From Actinernus sp. WN-2022 (taxonomy: Eukaryota; Cnidaria; Anthozoa; Actiniaria; Actinernidae), in NCBI GenBank assembly GCA_030867875.1, contig JAOWCC010000042.1, positions 62,001 to 126,000 of the forward strand: a stretch of DNA of 64,000 nt, read 5' to 3'. The translations under genes and the position numbers were made by a program. Below, piece by piece: positions 31,665 through 43,643 of the stretch (position 1 is the stretch's first letter; every line of letters starts with the position of its first letter). Under the pieces are notes generated by a model. The model was not told where the DNA came from. It did no database searches and worked only from the letters and a program-made list of their open reading frames with translations.

Positions 31665-31990
31665 GTGTTACCACATTTAACCCAGATAGTACGAGCGCTC
31701 TTATTGGCTTATGGACTCAAACATCTATGGTCTATTCTGCCGGTAAACACAGATAAATCGGCACCCCTGCTTGCGTTGTGTCGTAGTTATATCATAAAAG
31801 CAACAGACCACACATTTCAACTGGTGAAATAAAGCACTTGGGATGTTGGGAGAACACTTGAAATGCTTGAAACTAAACGCGCCTTCGACTTGTGATTTTC
31901 AAGCATTTCTTGTGTTCTCCCAACATCCCGCGTGCTTTATTTCGCCAGTAAACACATTAAAATATGTGGTCCGTCTATTCCTGAAATAGA
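31665..31990. repeat. MITE, copy 1, inverted relative to 37255-37500
   Basis: Shares aacccagatagtacgag, ttgcgttgtgtcgtagttat, atcataaaagcaa and gaccacacatttcaa with 37255-37500 in opposite orientation. An internal hairpin is formed around gatgttgggagaacac. It begins about 230 bases upstream of the C9orf72 start codon, so the C9orf72 promoter should lie in 31434-31665. Confidence 0.75.
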
Positions 31991-32549
31991 CAATGTACCT
32001 TCATACACTGAACGCATGAACGAACAGTACAGGCTTTTATCTCTGCCGGTATTGTTTTTCTTTCGAACCGAAAGAAAAACATTTATTCGTGGACAAAAAC
32101 TAGCCTCCTCCCCAGAAAAAGATGTGAAACGGGGCTTCCTGTGGTAAGAAAGGGACGAGCAAGGGTCTGAGGATGAAACACTGATACCCATAATGTCTCC
32201 CCATACATATGGACGCTCCGGGTAATGGTCCTGAATTATATATATATATATTTAAAATTTAAAATTGTTTTTATTTCAATAATCATTTAATAAAACTTTG
32301 AAAGCTTGCATGCAGAATTGTTTTAATTGCGTGTTTCTTCGCCTCAAGCAGAATCAATCAATCATTTTTTACGTTTTTACAAGCAGTAGAAAGGTAAAGA
32401 AAATGTAAAAAAAAAGTAAAAATTTGATTTGATCTAGATTTTTACATACCGAATAATCAGAGATAGGTATAGGAAGAAAATATAATTATTTACAAAAATT
32501 GAGTATCTTAATTATTTTTCTAGTAACAGTATTAATATTTATTATATAA

Positions 32550-32761
32550 ACTACAGTGTTTTACAAGGATTTCCAGCACTGAGAAACATCGTATCTGAAC
32601 ACACGTAAAACTACGATAATTTTACGTGTGTGGATATCGCCTTTCAGCCAATCAGCGATGTCCACGTCACGCGCGTACCCTTGCTTCGAACAACCGGGCC
32701 CAGTTCCAAGTATTGTTTATAAAATAAATAAAATAATACATCGACGCTTGGAGATATGGAA

Positions 32762-32804
<43 letters not shown>

Positions 32805-32875
32805 GCTGCGCTCATTATCGAGATAAATTCCATATCTCCGCGCATGTATTATTCTCTATATACAATATCTAATGA
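32550..32875. repeat. MITE, copy 2 of a pair with 12035-12305
   Basis: Matches the first copy at aaactacagtgttttaca, tgaacacacgtaaaact, acgtgtgtggatatcgcc and at gagataaattccatatctcc. Its centre has an expanded tcgctgcgctgcgctc stretch. Confidence 0.7.
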
Positions 32876-32907
32876 GACTAATTACCTAATACATATTTTG
32901 AAGGTAG

Positions 32908-33066
32908 CATAGACTATATCGCAACCCCGCTGTCGCAGTGCACTCTGGGATGGATATCTCAGTTTTCCATTGTTGTTGTTGGGCGGCCATTTTGGATTTA
33001 ACAATGGAAACTGAGATATCCATCCCAGAGTGCACTGCAACGGCGGAGTTGCGATATAGTCTATTT
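32908..33066. repeat. Long hairpin, ACTATATCGCAAC ends
   Basis: agactatatcgcaac..tgcagtgcactctgggatgg on the left is inverted on the right through about 33062, around a 30-base centre (ttgttgttgggcggcc). From 33067 to 34150 no gene or repeat is recognised. Confidence 0.8.
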
Positions 33067-34151
33067 TGAATGTCCTGGCGAAATAAGGAAGCCGTTGAGT
33101 TCCACATTTTCGAGCCAGTAAATTGCTATGCTCCGAGTTCAATTCCCGAACGCGGAACAACACTCAGTGAGTTGAGTTTGCTGTGAAATCGCTTCCTTGC
33201 TCCAGAAGTTTTGTCCTGGTTTTCCGGTTTTCCTTCCACCATTCTAAATTCTAATTCGGAATGTGATTTAGTGATTTAGCCATGCCTTTTCAAATCCCGT
33301 TAAAAATAAGCTTATCGTCAGTTAATATATTTCATTTTATCTTTATACGAACAATTAACACTGGCAAAATTAATCCGGATAATGATGTCACAGTGAATTT
33401 TACAGGTATTTTAAAATAAACTAATACATGCGAAGACGAGAGCGAAGATTGCACGTACAACAAAATTCAGTAAAGTTCAGTCCTTAAAATAACGGCATTC
33501 ATTAACTGAACAGAAAGCCCTTCACTGACTCAGTTGTACAAATTAAAGAGAAAATTATAGAAATTAAAATTAGAAAGAACGACGAAACAAATTAAAACTT
33601 TCCATGCATTTAATAGCGTTAAGAATCCTAACGATTGTGTTTCAAAATGGCCACCATTCGTTCCTTGGCATGGTCAGATGAACTACCCGTTAGAGGAGCG
33701 CGAGTTGGAGCTGGTTTGGAATTTAATGTAAAGTATCGAGAGTGAAGAATACTGAGGAACGAGCCACCAAACATTACTCTCAAGCTTTTCCAATCAATAC
33801 GGTTATATTTAGTAGGGAGTCATGCATTTTCTTCAGCGATGACACAACTCAGCTCGGTTTATAAACAACGAATACGGTGACTTCTGATCATACTTTTCAT
33901 CACATTACATTAATGTTTCTAGCTGCAGTCAAATCTTCGGTTTTTCCATTATATTAGTACGTCTTGAACGGTGACTCCAAACTAATCGTGTCAGTCTAAT
34001 TGGAGTCGGTACAATGTTTACTATATTTCTTCCTACCATTGTAAACTGGGTTTATTCCTTAAAGATGCCTGCTTTACCCTCGAAATATTCCCATAGGGCA
34101 TAGAAGCCCTAAAATTTGCAAGTATGCAATCTTCTCGGGAATCTCAAAATC

Positions 34152-34358
34152 TTATGTTTCTTTTTCACAGATCTGTGCTCTTCCATATGTTTCACCTCCA
34201 GGTATCATCCCCGTGGATGTCCAAGGATCAATATAGGTTTCTCTGTACCAAACATCTTCGTTCCATTTCTTGCCAGAAATGAGCTGCATTAGTTTTGCAT
34301 GAATTGCAGTGAAAACAATTATTGAGCCGCAAATGATCCCAATTTCAAGTGCAACCAT
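34152..34358 (-). CDS. Small one-pass membrane protein, candidate
   Basis: 68 codons, ATG to stop, single exon. Residues 2-24 are a continuous hydrophobic segment (GIICGSIIVFTAI core), followed by a basic turn (KLMQLISGKKW) and a polar tail with Trp and Tyr, ending GMIPGGETYGRAQICEKET. A TATA-like box in the same orientation lies at 34956-34963 with a CCAAT motif just upstream. A 64-codon upstream frame ends two bases before this ATG. It resembles the 35953-36147 product in the hydrophobic segment (GI..GS..VF) and in the tail motif PGG. No known family is recognised. It is a candidate gene, based on composition and on the paralogue nearby. Confidence 0.5.
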   Translation of the reverse strand: MVALEIGIICGSIIVFTAIHAKLMQLISGKKWNEDVWYRETYIDPWTSTGMIPGGETYGRAQICEKET

Positions 34359-34955
34359 GATTAGACTTTGAGACCTCGCAAAGTTGCAGACAATGTGTTT
34401 AGAACGGTATTTTGTGCGGCTGTTGGAATTCGTGTTTCTTTACGTAATTTGGGTGTGCGTTGGGCGGAAAAAACGTCATTAGAAAACAACAACATTTGGC
34501 TTTGATCCAGTATTTTTTTAGCTAGTAAACAAAATTTAAAGTGTCTAATTTGCATGTACTTTCAAACATATTTATGGTTTTGATCCATGCAGGACTCAAA
34601 CAGATTTTCAACTTTTCTCGAGCTTTTGTCTTTTATAATTTTCTGCTTTCTAGAATGCAAGTGAGCCTCTAAATTTAAGATTTATCTTGTTTCGATGGCC
34701 GCATAAAGTAACGTCTTTTCTCTCAGTCCACATTTAGCTAAAATTTGTTCTGCAATGGTTTATTTTTGGAAGAGGGTTCGCTAATTCTGTTTAGAATCGT
34801 TTCAGATAAATACTGAAATTCGAACAAGAACAAAAATCTTAATTTATCAGTCTCTACCGAAATAACTCGAATCGTCCTATTCAGTTGAGAATCACAAAAA
34901 CACAACGCCAGCTAAAATTCTGGAACTTGAAACAAAACACTCCGTCTTTGTTTGC

Positions 34956-34963
34956 TTTATATA
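34956..34963 (-). promoter_or_regulatory. TATA-like box upstream of small membrane gene
   Basis: TATATAAA on the minus strand, with GCCAATAAAG about 15 bases upstream. It is correctly oriented for the 34152-34358 frame and implies a leader of about 570 bases unless an intron is removed. Confidence 0.4.
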
Positions 34964-35952
34964 GCAGGTACTTTATTGGCTGTTTATCAGCAAATCCGAT
35001 ATCCCCAAAAATGCAATAGTGCTCAGTATTACTGAGCCCAAACAAGTTTTAAAAAAGCATACAATACACCCCAAACGACACAGAATTATAGTGTTTTATT
35101 CTTTCTCAGTCATATTTAACCCTTAATTCGGATCGGTCACCTGATTTAAAAGTGCGCAATCATCTTTTACATTATTCATAGGAAAGGAGCGGTCATTCCT
35201 GAGTTATACATTTGTCAGCCCTAAGTTGTCGCTTCCTTATGTTAAATATAAATATTTTTACATCATTTTTATCTAAGTATTAATCCAAAATTCTAGGTTT
35301 CATAAATGCAATTGTTATCTTTAATTTAAGGCGAATTGACGACCATATAATGACTATTTTACGAGTGAACAATGTCCAAGCTATGCTGAATGTTCGCTTG
35401 TGGTGGTTGACAATTTATAAGGCGTCGCTCAAATACAAGCGTGTTCATCACACGACTCCGACTATGGTTGCTTAAAATATATAGCCTATGTGTCAAATAT
35501 GAGTGTTTGTCATTGAAAATCAGCGTCATTCTACAAATATTTTACATATAGTTTCAATGCTTCATAAATGTGAACATCAAATCTTTACAAAGAAGCCAAC
35601 ACCAGTTTCTAGTCATGATTCCAAGTGTAAGTTCGGTCGCATGGCCAGTGCAAAATCCTGAATCCACCGTAGAAAGTTTAAAAGCTTTCAGTTCTCTATA
35701 TTCCCCTATACATTTTAGTCATTCCTTATCTAAGTAAATTGTTCCCTTATCAATTCGACTAACTTTTTCATATTCTGAAAATTTCGAGCTTTAATTACGT
35801 GTAAACAGTTTGTCCAGTTGTACGGCTCCAGTTCATGTGTATAGCGTTTCCAATTGCAGATTCCTCCACGGATGAAAATATCCACAAGTACAGGTTTCTT
35901 CAAACGTCTGTTGTATAAGTTTGTTTGTCCCTTTTATCTTTCTTTTCCACGT

Positions 35953-36147
35953 TTAAGTGCACATGTGAATCATTCCTCCCGGAACAACAGTGTTATTATT
36001 CGTGCCTCGGTCTTTGTGGTAATATTTGCAAGCCTCTTCTTTCTCCATGGTTGACTCCGAGTCCTTAACCATTTTCTTCAAAAACGTCAAATAGACATAG
36101 GAGAACACCATTGCCGAGCCAATCATGATACCTGCCTCTACAATCAT
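35953..36147 (-). CDS. Small one-pass membrane protein, candidate paralogue
   Basis: 64 codons, ATG to stop, single exon. N-terminal hydrophobic segment residues 2-23 (EAGIMIGSAMVFSYVYLTF), then KKM and a charged tail (DSESTMEKEEACKYYHKDR) ending TVVPGGMIHMCT. It shares the pattern M-x-x-E-x-G-I-x-x-G-S-x-x-V-F and a late PGG with the 34152-34358 product, suggesting tandem duplication. A TTTAAATATAG box lies at 36231-36241, about 85 bases upstream of the ATG. Topology is probably N-out with a cytoplasmic tail (positive residues after the segment). Function unknown. Confidence 0.5.
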   Translation of the reverse strand: MIVEAGIMIGSAMVFSYVYLTFLKKMVKDSESTMEKEEACKYYHKDRGTNNNTVVPGGMIHMCT

Positions 36148-36230
36148 CTTTAAAACTCTTCAAGACTTTCTTCGGTCAGATGTAATAAGTAACAGAGCTC
36201 GCGAACACTAGACACAGAACCCTCTGAGGA

Positions 36231-36241
36231 CTATATTTAAA
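36231..36241 (-). promoter_or_regulatory. TATA-like box upstream of small membrane gene
   Basis: TTTAAATATAG on the minus strand, about 85 bases before the ATG at 36147, so the leader would be about 55-60 bases. Beyond it, 36242-37250 shows no gene. Confidence 0.4.
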
Positions 36242-37254
36242 CATTCCGTGGCCAGTTGAGAAACCACAACTCGCTTAGCAGGCTTTGTACCAAGAATGGT
36301 AAACAACCTAGGGGAAATATTTACCATTATTTTGCAAAGTTAGCAAATGTGAGACTCCTGAGAACCGCAAAGTTTGAAATGTTAATGAGCCTATATCACG
36401 TACCACAAAATCATATAAGTTAGGCTTCACTTTTCTTCACCATGAAGAAAAATGCTTTTCTAGAAACTTTGACTCTTAATTTTCTATTAAAGGTGGTTTA
36501 AAGTGCAGCTATGGGCGCACAATGTTCAAGTATTCACTCGGTCTAACACCACACACACCGACACACCCAATTTAAGTTCTGTCCTAATCATATTTTCAAT
36601 AATCCCTCGCGCAGGCCCCAGTTATTCTCTTGGATTAGTGAGCATTAACATTTCAAAACAGTCCGCTTAAAAGCCAAGAATTAACGCAAACAATTATCAC
36701 ACACAGACACGCAATTTTGCCAACACTTTGATAATTACATTTGCCGAGAGAGAAAAATAAAGAAAACTGCTTGCCGAACCCACTAAATAAACCGATATAT
36801 TCTCACAAGTAAAATGTTATAAAATATCTTTGAATCAGGCAGGCTTGTGTTGGATTCAATGTATAGGATACTTAAGCTTAATAAGCCCTTTTCGTGCCCT
36901 AAAAGTCAAAATATTTTAAAAGACAGTAAAAATGTTTATATAAATTTATCTGCTGTGACGATGATAAACGGCTGCTACCTGCAACGATAATTATAAACAA
37001 CAACCACAAACTTGCATAGTGTGTCATTCGCATATTAAATAACTAGCCTAAAAACAAAAGGAACAAAAATCTAGAGCTCTAAAGTACTATCTATAGGATG
37101 TGAACGAATTCTTGCCGGTTAGCGATAAATACCGGGAGACTCAAATAAATAAAACGCGGCAGCCAGTTGGTGACCTAACAAGAGAAGCGAAGCAAACTGG
37201 CATCTTTTGTTACGTCACCAAGATGGCGGCGATGACGTCACACGCAAATTTTAG

Positions 37255-37500
37255 ATAGTTAGATTTAAGCAATAGACCACACATTTCAATGTGTTTACTG
37301 GCGAAACTGAAAGCACGCGGAATGTTGGGAGAACACAAGCATTTCAAGTAAACACATTGAAATGTGTGGTCTATTGCTTTTATGATATAACTACGACACA
37401 ACGCAAGCAGGCGTGCCGATTTCTATGTGTTTACCGGCACCATATATTTTTGAGTCTGTAAGCCAATCAGAGCGTTCGTACTATCTGGGTTATATTATAG
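37255..37500. repeat. MITE, copy 2, inverted relative to 31665-31990
   Basis: The complement of much of 31665-31990, including gcgttgtgtcgtagttat and aacccagatagtacgaa. With that copy it forms an inverted pair bracketing the two small membrane genes at 34-36 kb. Confidence 0.75.
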
Positions 37501-37860
37501 AGATAGATAGATAACACTTTATTTAAAGAGGGTGCACAATTACAGTAAGTACCATATTCTCCCTTGTAGCCCTTATAACAGATAACAAAATACAAAGATC
37601 ACTCTAAAAAGTTTGAAAGCGATGAAAAAATATAAGTATAAATCCTAATATTAATATTAATGAGAAAAAATATTACGATGCAGCTGATTTTAAAGTATTT
37701 TCGAGTAACGTGGCTCAAAAGAACTGAACAGTAATTGTACTCCTGAATTTTTTTAAAAGCATTATTCCAGAAAAAAGAAAGCCCAAAGGAGTATTTTTTT
37801 TTCAGCGCGGATCGAAGCGTAACGATCATAATGGCACCGGGCTTAACTCTCCAGGGTTTG
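37496..37860 (-). mobile_element. LINE 3' remnant with (TATC)n tail
   Basis: The minus strand reads a non-LTR C-terminal fragment (SFGLSFFWNNAFKKIQEYN), then a UTR ending aataaagtgttatctatcta. Such short tandem tails are typical of L2/CR1-type elements. It is 5' truncated. Confidence 0.55.
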
Positions 37861-38075
37861 ATTGCAAACCGCTAAGAATATTGACGTTACATAGAGTTAC
37901 AGTAATAAAATGTTCTTGCTCTAGGATTTAGTGGAGTTTGTCTGGTCACCGCTGGATTTTCGATTTGAGCAAGCTTGTGTAGCTTTAACTCAACGCATGA
38001 ATTCGCGTAGTAAACTACAATGCTCTCTTCGCCTTCGAGCCTCTGGAACCGGTCCAGCGGCTGTACACACAGGCT

Positions 38076-38106
<31 letters not shown>

Positions 38107-38765
38107 GAAGAGAGGGAAGAAAATAAAGAGTCTCTGGTGTTATCCGTTGAGACCTGGCTTCACTTCCATGCGAACATCAGGTTCAGAATTAGAACCTCGT
38201 CCCTGATTGGATAATCTACTCATTACCAGGCACAATGCAACCGTGAGTGATGGATGTAACGGTGATTTTTGTTGGCTTACCAATGGACCAGCAAAACTGG
38301 TTTGACGTGTTTTCCTGATTTGAAACTCAGCGCATGGAAGTGAGATTCTCAACAAATAACACTTCTTTTTCTCGTTCTCCACATCTCTCTCTCTCTCGCC
38401 GTTTCGTCTCTTTGGGTCTTTTATTTCTTCGATCGAGCCTCAGGCACCCAAGGGATCGCACACTAAGGTATAATGAAGTGTACGTGAAGCATCAAAATGT
38501 ATCCTGAAGTTCGAAAAAAAGATAATTCAATGCTGTGTTTAGAGCATTTGATACCGATTATGCATGATCACTCATTATATACTTTAAAAATAGTTCTTGA
38601 ATTAGAATACCTTTATTGTTTTAGTTTTACATTCATTGTTCAATTGGTTCCTATTACAAATCGGCCTTATTTAATGGATATATTTACTGGTTATTTCATG
38701 GTTTTCTATGGAATACCGGCGAATATTTCACGAGAAATTTGTATTATTTGGTATACAACGAGCCT

Positions 38766-39086
38766 TTAGGCGGAAATTTTCGTAAGTATTCCATAGATGT
38801 ATGACTCCAATAAATTATGTTTTATTTTATTTTTGAAAGCTTTAAAGCTTTCATGTTTTAGATCCTCACTTATTATGTTCCATATCGTTGCCCCTCTATA
38901 TCGCATGTTGTATTTACCATAATTTGTTCTCACAGGCGCTATATAATATGATGTCTTTGTAGCTAATCTGGTGTTATAATTGTGTTTAGATGACACTAGG
39001 TCAAAAAAGTTGTCAAATCTTGAAGGAAGCAAATTATGGTGAAACTCAAACATGAAGCTACAATTAAATAGGTGGATGAGATCCAC
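38766..39086 (-). pseudogene. LINE C-terminal fragment (left tandem copy)
   Basis: Same 106-residue tail as 40341-40661, 1575 bases away. The upstream RT part in this copy stops at 39596, within the FADDTN frame. Confidence 0.8.
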
Positions 39087-40340
39087 AAATTTTAATAATT
39101 TTAAAGCACTAAAGAGAGGATTTGAGCGTTCGTCTGGTTTAGAGAAAGTTATTCTCCTGAGTGCCTTTTTTTGAAGAACAATGATAGGTTTTAAAGACGA
39201 TTCATAAGTATTTCCCCATACCAGTAGCCCATATATATATTAGAAAGGGGTAAATGAGTGAATAGTATAATTGTATTAAGACATTGGTTGGAAGAAAATA
39301 CCTAACTATGGAAATAATGCCAACTCCCCTTAGATTCCTAAATATTTCACATAAGATTCCTGCTTAATAATTTGGCTACTAATTTTGACATTTAACGCAT
39401 GCTTGATTTTTTTCTGAGGTGGATGTAACAGAACATAATTAGTTTTATCAATATTTAGGGATAACTTATTAGCACAAAGCCAGGCATAGACGTTCTCTAA
39501 TTCTACATTTAACTTAGTTTCAAGATTAACAATACTGTAGTCACTAAATAAATTAGTGTCATCGGCAAAAATATGGAAATCAAACAAGCTAGAGCACCAA
39601 ACAAGAGAGAAATCAAACAAGCTGGAACCGGTCCAGCGGCTGTACACACAGGCTAGAGAGAGAGAGAGAGAGAGGAGAGAAGAAGAGAGGGAAGAAAATA
39701 AAGAGTCTCTGGTGTTATCCGTTGAGACCTGGCTTCACTTCCATGCGAACATCAGGTTCAGAATTAGAACCTCGTCCCTGATTGGATAATCTACTCATTA
39801 CCAGGCGCAATGCAACCGTGAGTGATGGATGTAACGGTGATTTTTGTTGGCTTACCAATGGACCAGCAAAACTGGTTTGACGTGTTTTCCTGATTTGAAA
39901 CTCAGCGCATGGAAGTGAGATTCTCAACAAATAACACTTCTTTTTCTCGTTCTCCACATCTCTCTCTCTCTCGCCGTTTCGTCTCTTTGGGTCTTTTATT
40001 TCTTCGATCGAGCCTCAGGCACCCAAGGGATCGCACACTAAGGTATAATGAAGTGTACGTGAAGCATCAAAATGTATCCTGAAGTTCGAAAAAAAGATAA
40101 TTCAATGCTGTGTTTAGAGCATTTGATACCGATTATGCATGATCACTCATTATATACTTTAAAAATAGTTCTTGAATTAGAATACCTTTATTGTTTTAGT
40201 TTTACATTCATTGTTCAATTGGTTCCTATTACAAATCGGCCTTATTTAATGGATATATTTACTGGTTATTTCATGGTTTTCTATGGAATACCGGCGAATA
40301 TTTCACGAGAAATTTGTATTATTTGGTATACAACGAGCCT

Positions 40341-40661
40341 TTAGGCGGAAATTTTCGTAAGTATTCCATAGATGTATGACTCCAATAAATTATGTTTTAT
40401 TTTATTTTTGAAAGCTTTAAAGCTTTCATGTTTTAGATCCTCACTTATTATGTTCCATATCGTTGCCCCTCTATATCGCATGTTGTATTTACCATAATTT
40501 GTTCTCACAGGCGCTATATAATATGATGTCTTTGTAGCTAATCTGGTGTTATAATTGTGTTTAGATGACACTAGGTCAAAAAAGTTGTCAAATCTTGAAG
40601 GAAGCAAATTATGGTGAAACTCAAACATGAAGCTACAATTAAATAGGTGGATGAGATCCAC
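40341..40661 (-). pseudogene. LINE C-terminal fragment (right copy)
   Basis: Encodes HNYNTRLATKTSYYIAPVRT and RYRGATIWNIISEDLKHES, the post-RT tail common in L2/CR1-like elements. It is identical in translation to 38766-39086, its tandem copy. Confidence 0.8.
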
Positions 40662-41314
40662 AAATTTTAATAATTTTAAAGCACTAAAGAGAGGATTTGA
40701 GCGTTCGTCTGGTTTAGAGAAAGTTATTCTCCTGAGTGCCTTTTTTTGAAGAACAATGATAGGTTTTAAAGACGATTCATAAGTATTTCCCCATACCAGT
40801 AGCCCATATATATATTAGAAAGGGGTAAATGAGTGAATAGTATAATTGTATTAAGACATTGGTTGGAAGAAAATACCTAACTATGGAAATAATGCCAACT
40901 CCCCTTAGATTCCTAAATATTTCACATAAGATTCCTGCTTAATAATTTGGCTACTAATTTTGACATTTAACGCATGCTTGATTTTTTTCTGAGGTGGATG
41001 TAACAGAACATAATTAGTTTTATCAATATTTAGGGATAACTTATTAGCACAAAGCCAGGCATAGACGTTCTCTAATTCTACATTTAACTTAGTTTCAAGA
41101 TTAACAATACTGTAGTCACTAAATAAATTAGTGTCATCGGCAAAAATATGGAAATCAAACAAGCTAGAGCAGTTGTGGAAATCATTGATGTAGAGCAGAA
41201 ACAATAATGGCCCCAAAACTGATCCTGTGGCACCCCACATGAAATTTGGCACATGTCAGACTTTGTATTGCCTATTGAAACAAATTGCTTCCTATTCTCA
41301 AGATAGGAAACAAA

Positions 41315-42157
41315 TCAATCGTATGCTACTCCACGAATACGATAATGAAAAAGCTTACTAAGTAGAATGTCGTGATTAATAGTATCAAATGCCTTACTCA
41401 AATCTATAAAGATGCCGCAAGAACAGTTTTTATCATCAATAGATTTTTGAATTTTATCAATCAATAAAAGTAGTGCATGCACAGTGGAATGTTTGGCTCT
41501 GAAGCCAAATTGGCCATCACACATAATATCTAGCTTTCCTATGTAGTTAATTAACCTTTTATGCATCAATTTTTCCAAAATCTTATTAAAAATTGAAAGT
41601 AGAGAAATTGGTCTATAATTAGATAGAGACGTATGTGAACCTTTTTTGTATACTGGGATTACTCTAGCTACTTTGAACTGCTCATGGACAATACCTGAGG
41701 CAAAAGATAAATTGAAGAGAATCTCCAGAGGATATGAAATCACACTCCTCAGGTGTTTCAGTAAGGTTGTAGGAATGCTATGAGGGCCACTAGCTTTCCC
41801 AGTATTAAACGATACTATGATACACTCTATTTCCTGAGTAGTAGTAGAGAATAAGTAGAAACTATTTGGTTGTGGGGAAGGCAGATAGCTCTTAAAAGAT
41901 TTTGCAGGTGATGGTACAGCTGTAGCTATCTTATTACCAATGTTTGCAAAAAAGTTGTTAAATTCTGTGGCTATTTCCTTAACATTCGTGGTTTCTGTGC
42001 CATCTGCCTTCCTTATCTTGGTAGGGGAAACAGAGGCCTTGGGCTTAAGGCTTATTAATTCTCGTATACCTTTCCATGTATTCTTAACATTTGACTGGTT
42101 GCTAGTAAAATAATCCTTATAATATTTTGCTTTGCTTATCTTGATTAAATGAGACAA
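41315..42157 (-). pseudogene. Reverse transcriptase fragment of the LINE
   Basis: 280 codons, open to a premature stop. It contains RT blocks for finger and palm: ARVIPVYKKGSHTSLSNYRP, then FRAKHSTVHALLLLIDKIQ and GIFIDLSKAFDTINHDILLS (the first catalytic Asp). The second catalytic block FADD lies downstream in another frame. The closest general type is L2/CR1-like by motif style. Confidence 0.85.
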
Positions 42158-42970
42158 TTTGTTTCAATATACTTTAAATCTTTCATGGGAAATTTCACTT
42201 CTTTCACCATGAAATAACCATATTATCCTATAAAAACAAATTTACGGACAATAGACTGCAAATTTTCTCGCCGGAAAACAAAAACGTGTCTGCAGACTAA
42301 TTATGTATTCAAAATCTTGAATTCTTATTGGTTGATAAAGAAAGGGCGCGAAATTTCCTGCATTTTGATTGCCCTGATCTAGCCATGAAATACCGCCATG
42401 TATTTCATAGTAAAGCTGAGCTCTGATTGGCTGATATAATATTTATAGAATAATTTGATTTATTTCCTGTAGCGTTTAGGGCTCCTATTCATAAATATTA
42501 TTACAGTGAAACATTGTAATTTTACTGAAAGGATTACCCTATTTTAAATAAAAGTATCTATGTATCTATCTATATTTATTAATCCTCCCGTCGCAAGGCA
42601 CCGAGAAGCACATTTGATCATAGTTAATAGTTTTAAATAGAGTGGAATGGTTAGGAAACCCGGGAAACTTCAAAGGGGCTAACAAAGGCGCTGTGATTTA
42701 TGTTGGAAGTGGGTAAGACTTCGTCTGGCCAGAGTCCGTGCACACAAATGATGTCATGTCGTATTTCGGCGGCTTTGATTGGCTCTTATCATATATTGAT
42801 TAAGAAAGACAGAGCTCGGCACATCATCGTTTCTCGTTGCTGTGATCTGATTTGCTTTGATTGGTTATCGATTGAACAAACTCGTGATGTCTGTATGCAA
42901 TATATGGCATGCGCAGTATATATCGCGGGCTCAAATCATTCAGACAAATCCAAATATGCATGCAAACATC

Positions 42971-43643
42971 TAGCCTGCTATGCAGACGTATTTTTTCACT
43001 CTCCTAAATTCGAAGAAAAAAGTAACGTCTGCTTACCCGAGCGCTTAATTAGTTTCCAATATGCAAGCACGACGTCAGCACGTTTGTTTTATTTTTCTGC
43101 CCAATCAAAGCCATTGTTAGAATTTTAGTGAATTGGCGCGCTAGTGCATATCAAACAATTGTTGTCGTTCAGAGTAATATTTGGGCCTGACTAGATGCTA
43201 GTGAGGCATACGCTCATCCTTTTCAAATTTTGCTATCGAATTTTGTAATCGCACTTCCTGTAGCCTACGTTGTATGCGCCTCTCTTCTGCCGGCTCGCTA
43301 CACTTCCTGGACGTGTTCTAGTATTCGACGATCCGTCCTGCTTTCCAAATATGGAAATATTGACCATATATGGAATATCACAGGGAGCTCTCAGGAACGA
43401 CACTTTTCTCAGTAAATTGTTTGATATGAACACTCTCCTATGATTGGTCAATGGCAAATGTATTGTCTGAATCTTTTTAAATGCAACATTACGTCACTTT
43501 CCAGGATATGGAAGGTAAAATCTGATTGGTCCATAACACAATGAGGTGTGCATATTGGAAACTAATTAAGCGCTCGGGTAAGCAGACCTTACTTTTTTCT
43601 TCGAATTTATGAGAGTGAAAAAATACGTCTGCATAGCAGGCTA
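42971..43643. mobile_element. 673-bp MITE, 9-bp TSD, same family as 12960-13557
   Basis: Inverted ends TAGCCTGCTATGCAGACGTA, arms about 90 bases. Flanks gCAAACATC (42962-42970) and cCAAACATC (43644-43652) form a 9-base duplication with one changed base. Terminal sequence agrees with 12960-13557 at most positions. No transposase. Confidence 0.85.

Larger units (their letters stand above)
38045..41171 (-). repeat. Recent tandem duplication of a LINE 3' region (~1.55-kb units)
   Basis: 38045-39596 and 39624-41171 are nearly identical. The differences I noticed are one substitution (38233 a versus 39808 g region) and a 4-base change in a (GA)n run. Each unit holds the LINE C-terminal frames and about 720 bases of 3' sequence with (GA)n and (CT)n runs. 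The 27-base junction 39597-39623 repeats aaatcaaacaagct from the LINE. Confidence 0.9.
39624..42157 (-). mobile_element. Broken non-LTR retrotransposon (L2/CR1-like), 5' truncated
   Basis: In minus-strand order: pre-RT region and reverse transcriptase 42157-41315 (SLSNYRPISLLS, GQFGFRAKHST, IDLSKAFDTINH), RT continuation with the catalytic FADDTN motif in 41252-40905, thumb and C-terminal region (WGNTYESSLKPIIVLQK, KHNYNTRLATKTSYYIAPVR) to 40341, then 3' sequence. The endonuclease domain is absent. A TGA replaces the expected Trp codon at about 41315, and one G is missing in the GVPQGSVLG block, so the copy is dead. Confidence 0.88.

Noticed and set aside
38497..38769. 90-residue + strand frame, duplicated at 40072-40344
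   Set aside because: Antisense to the LINE 3' region. Its conservation between copies only reflects the recent tandem duplication.
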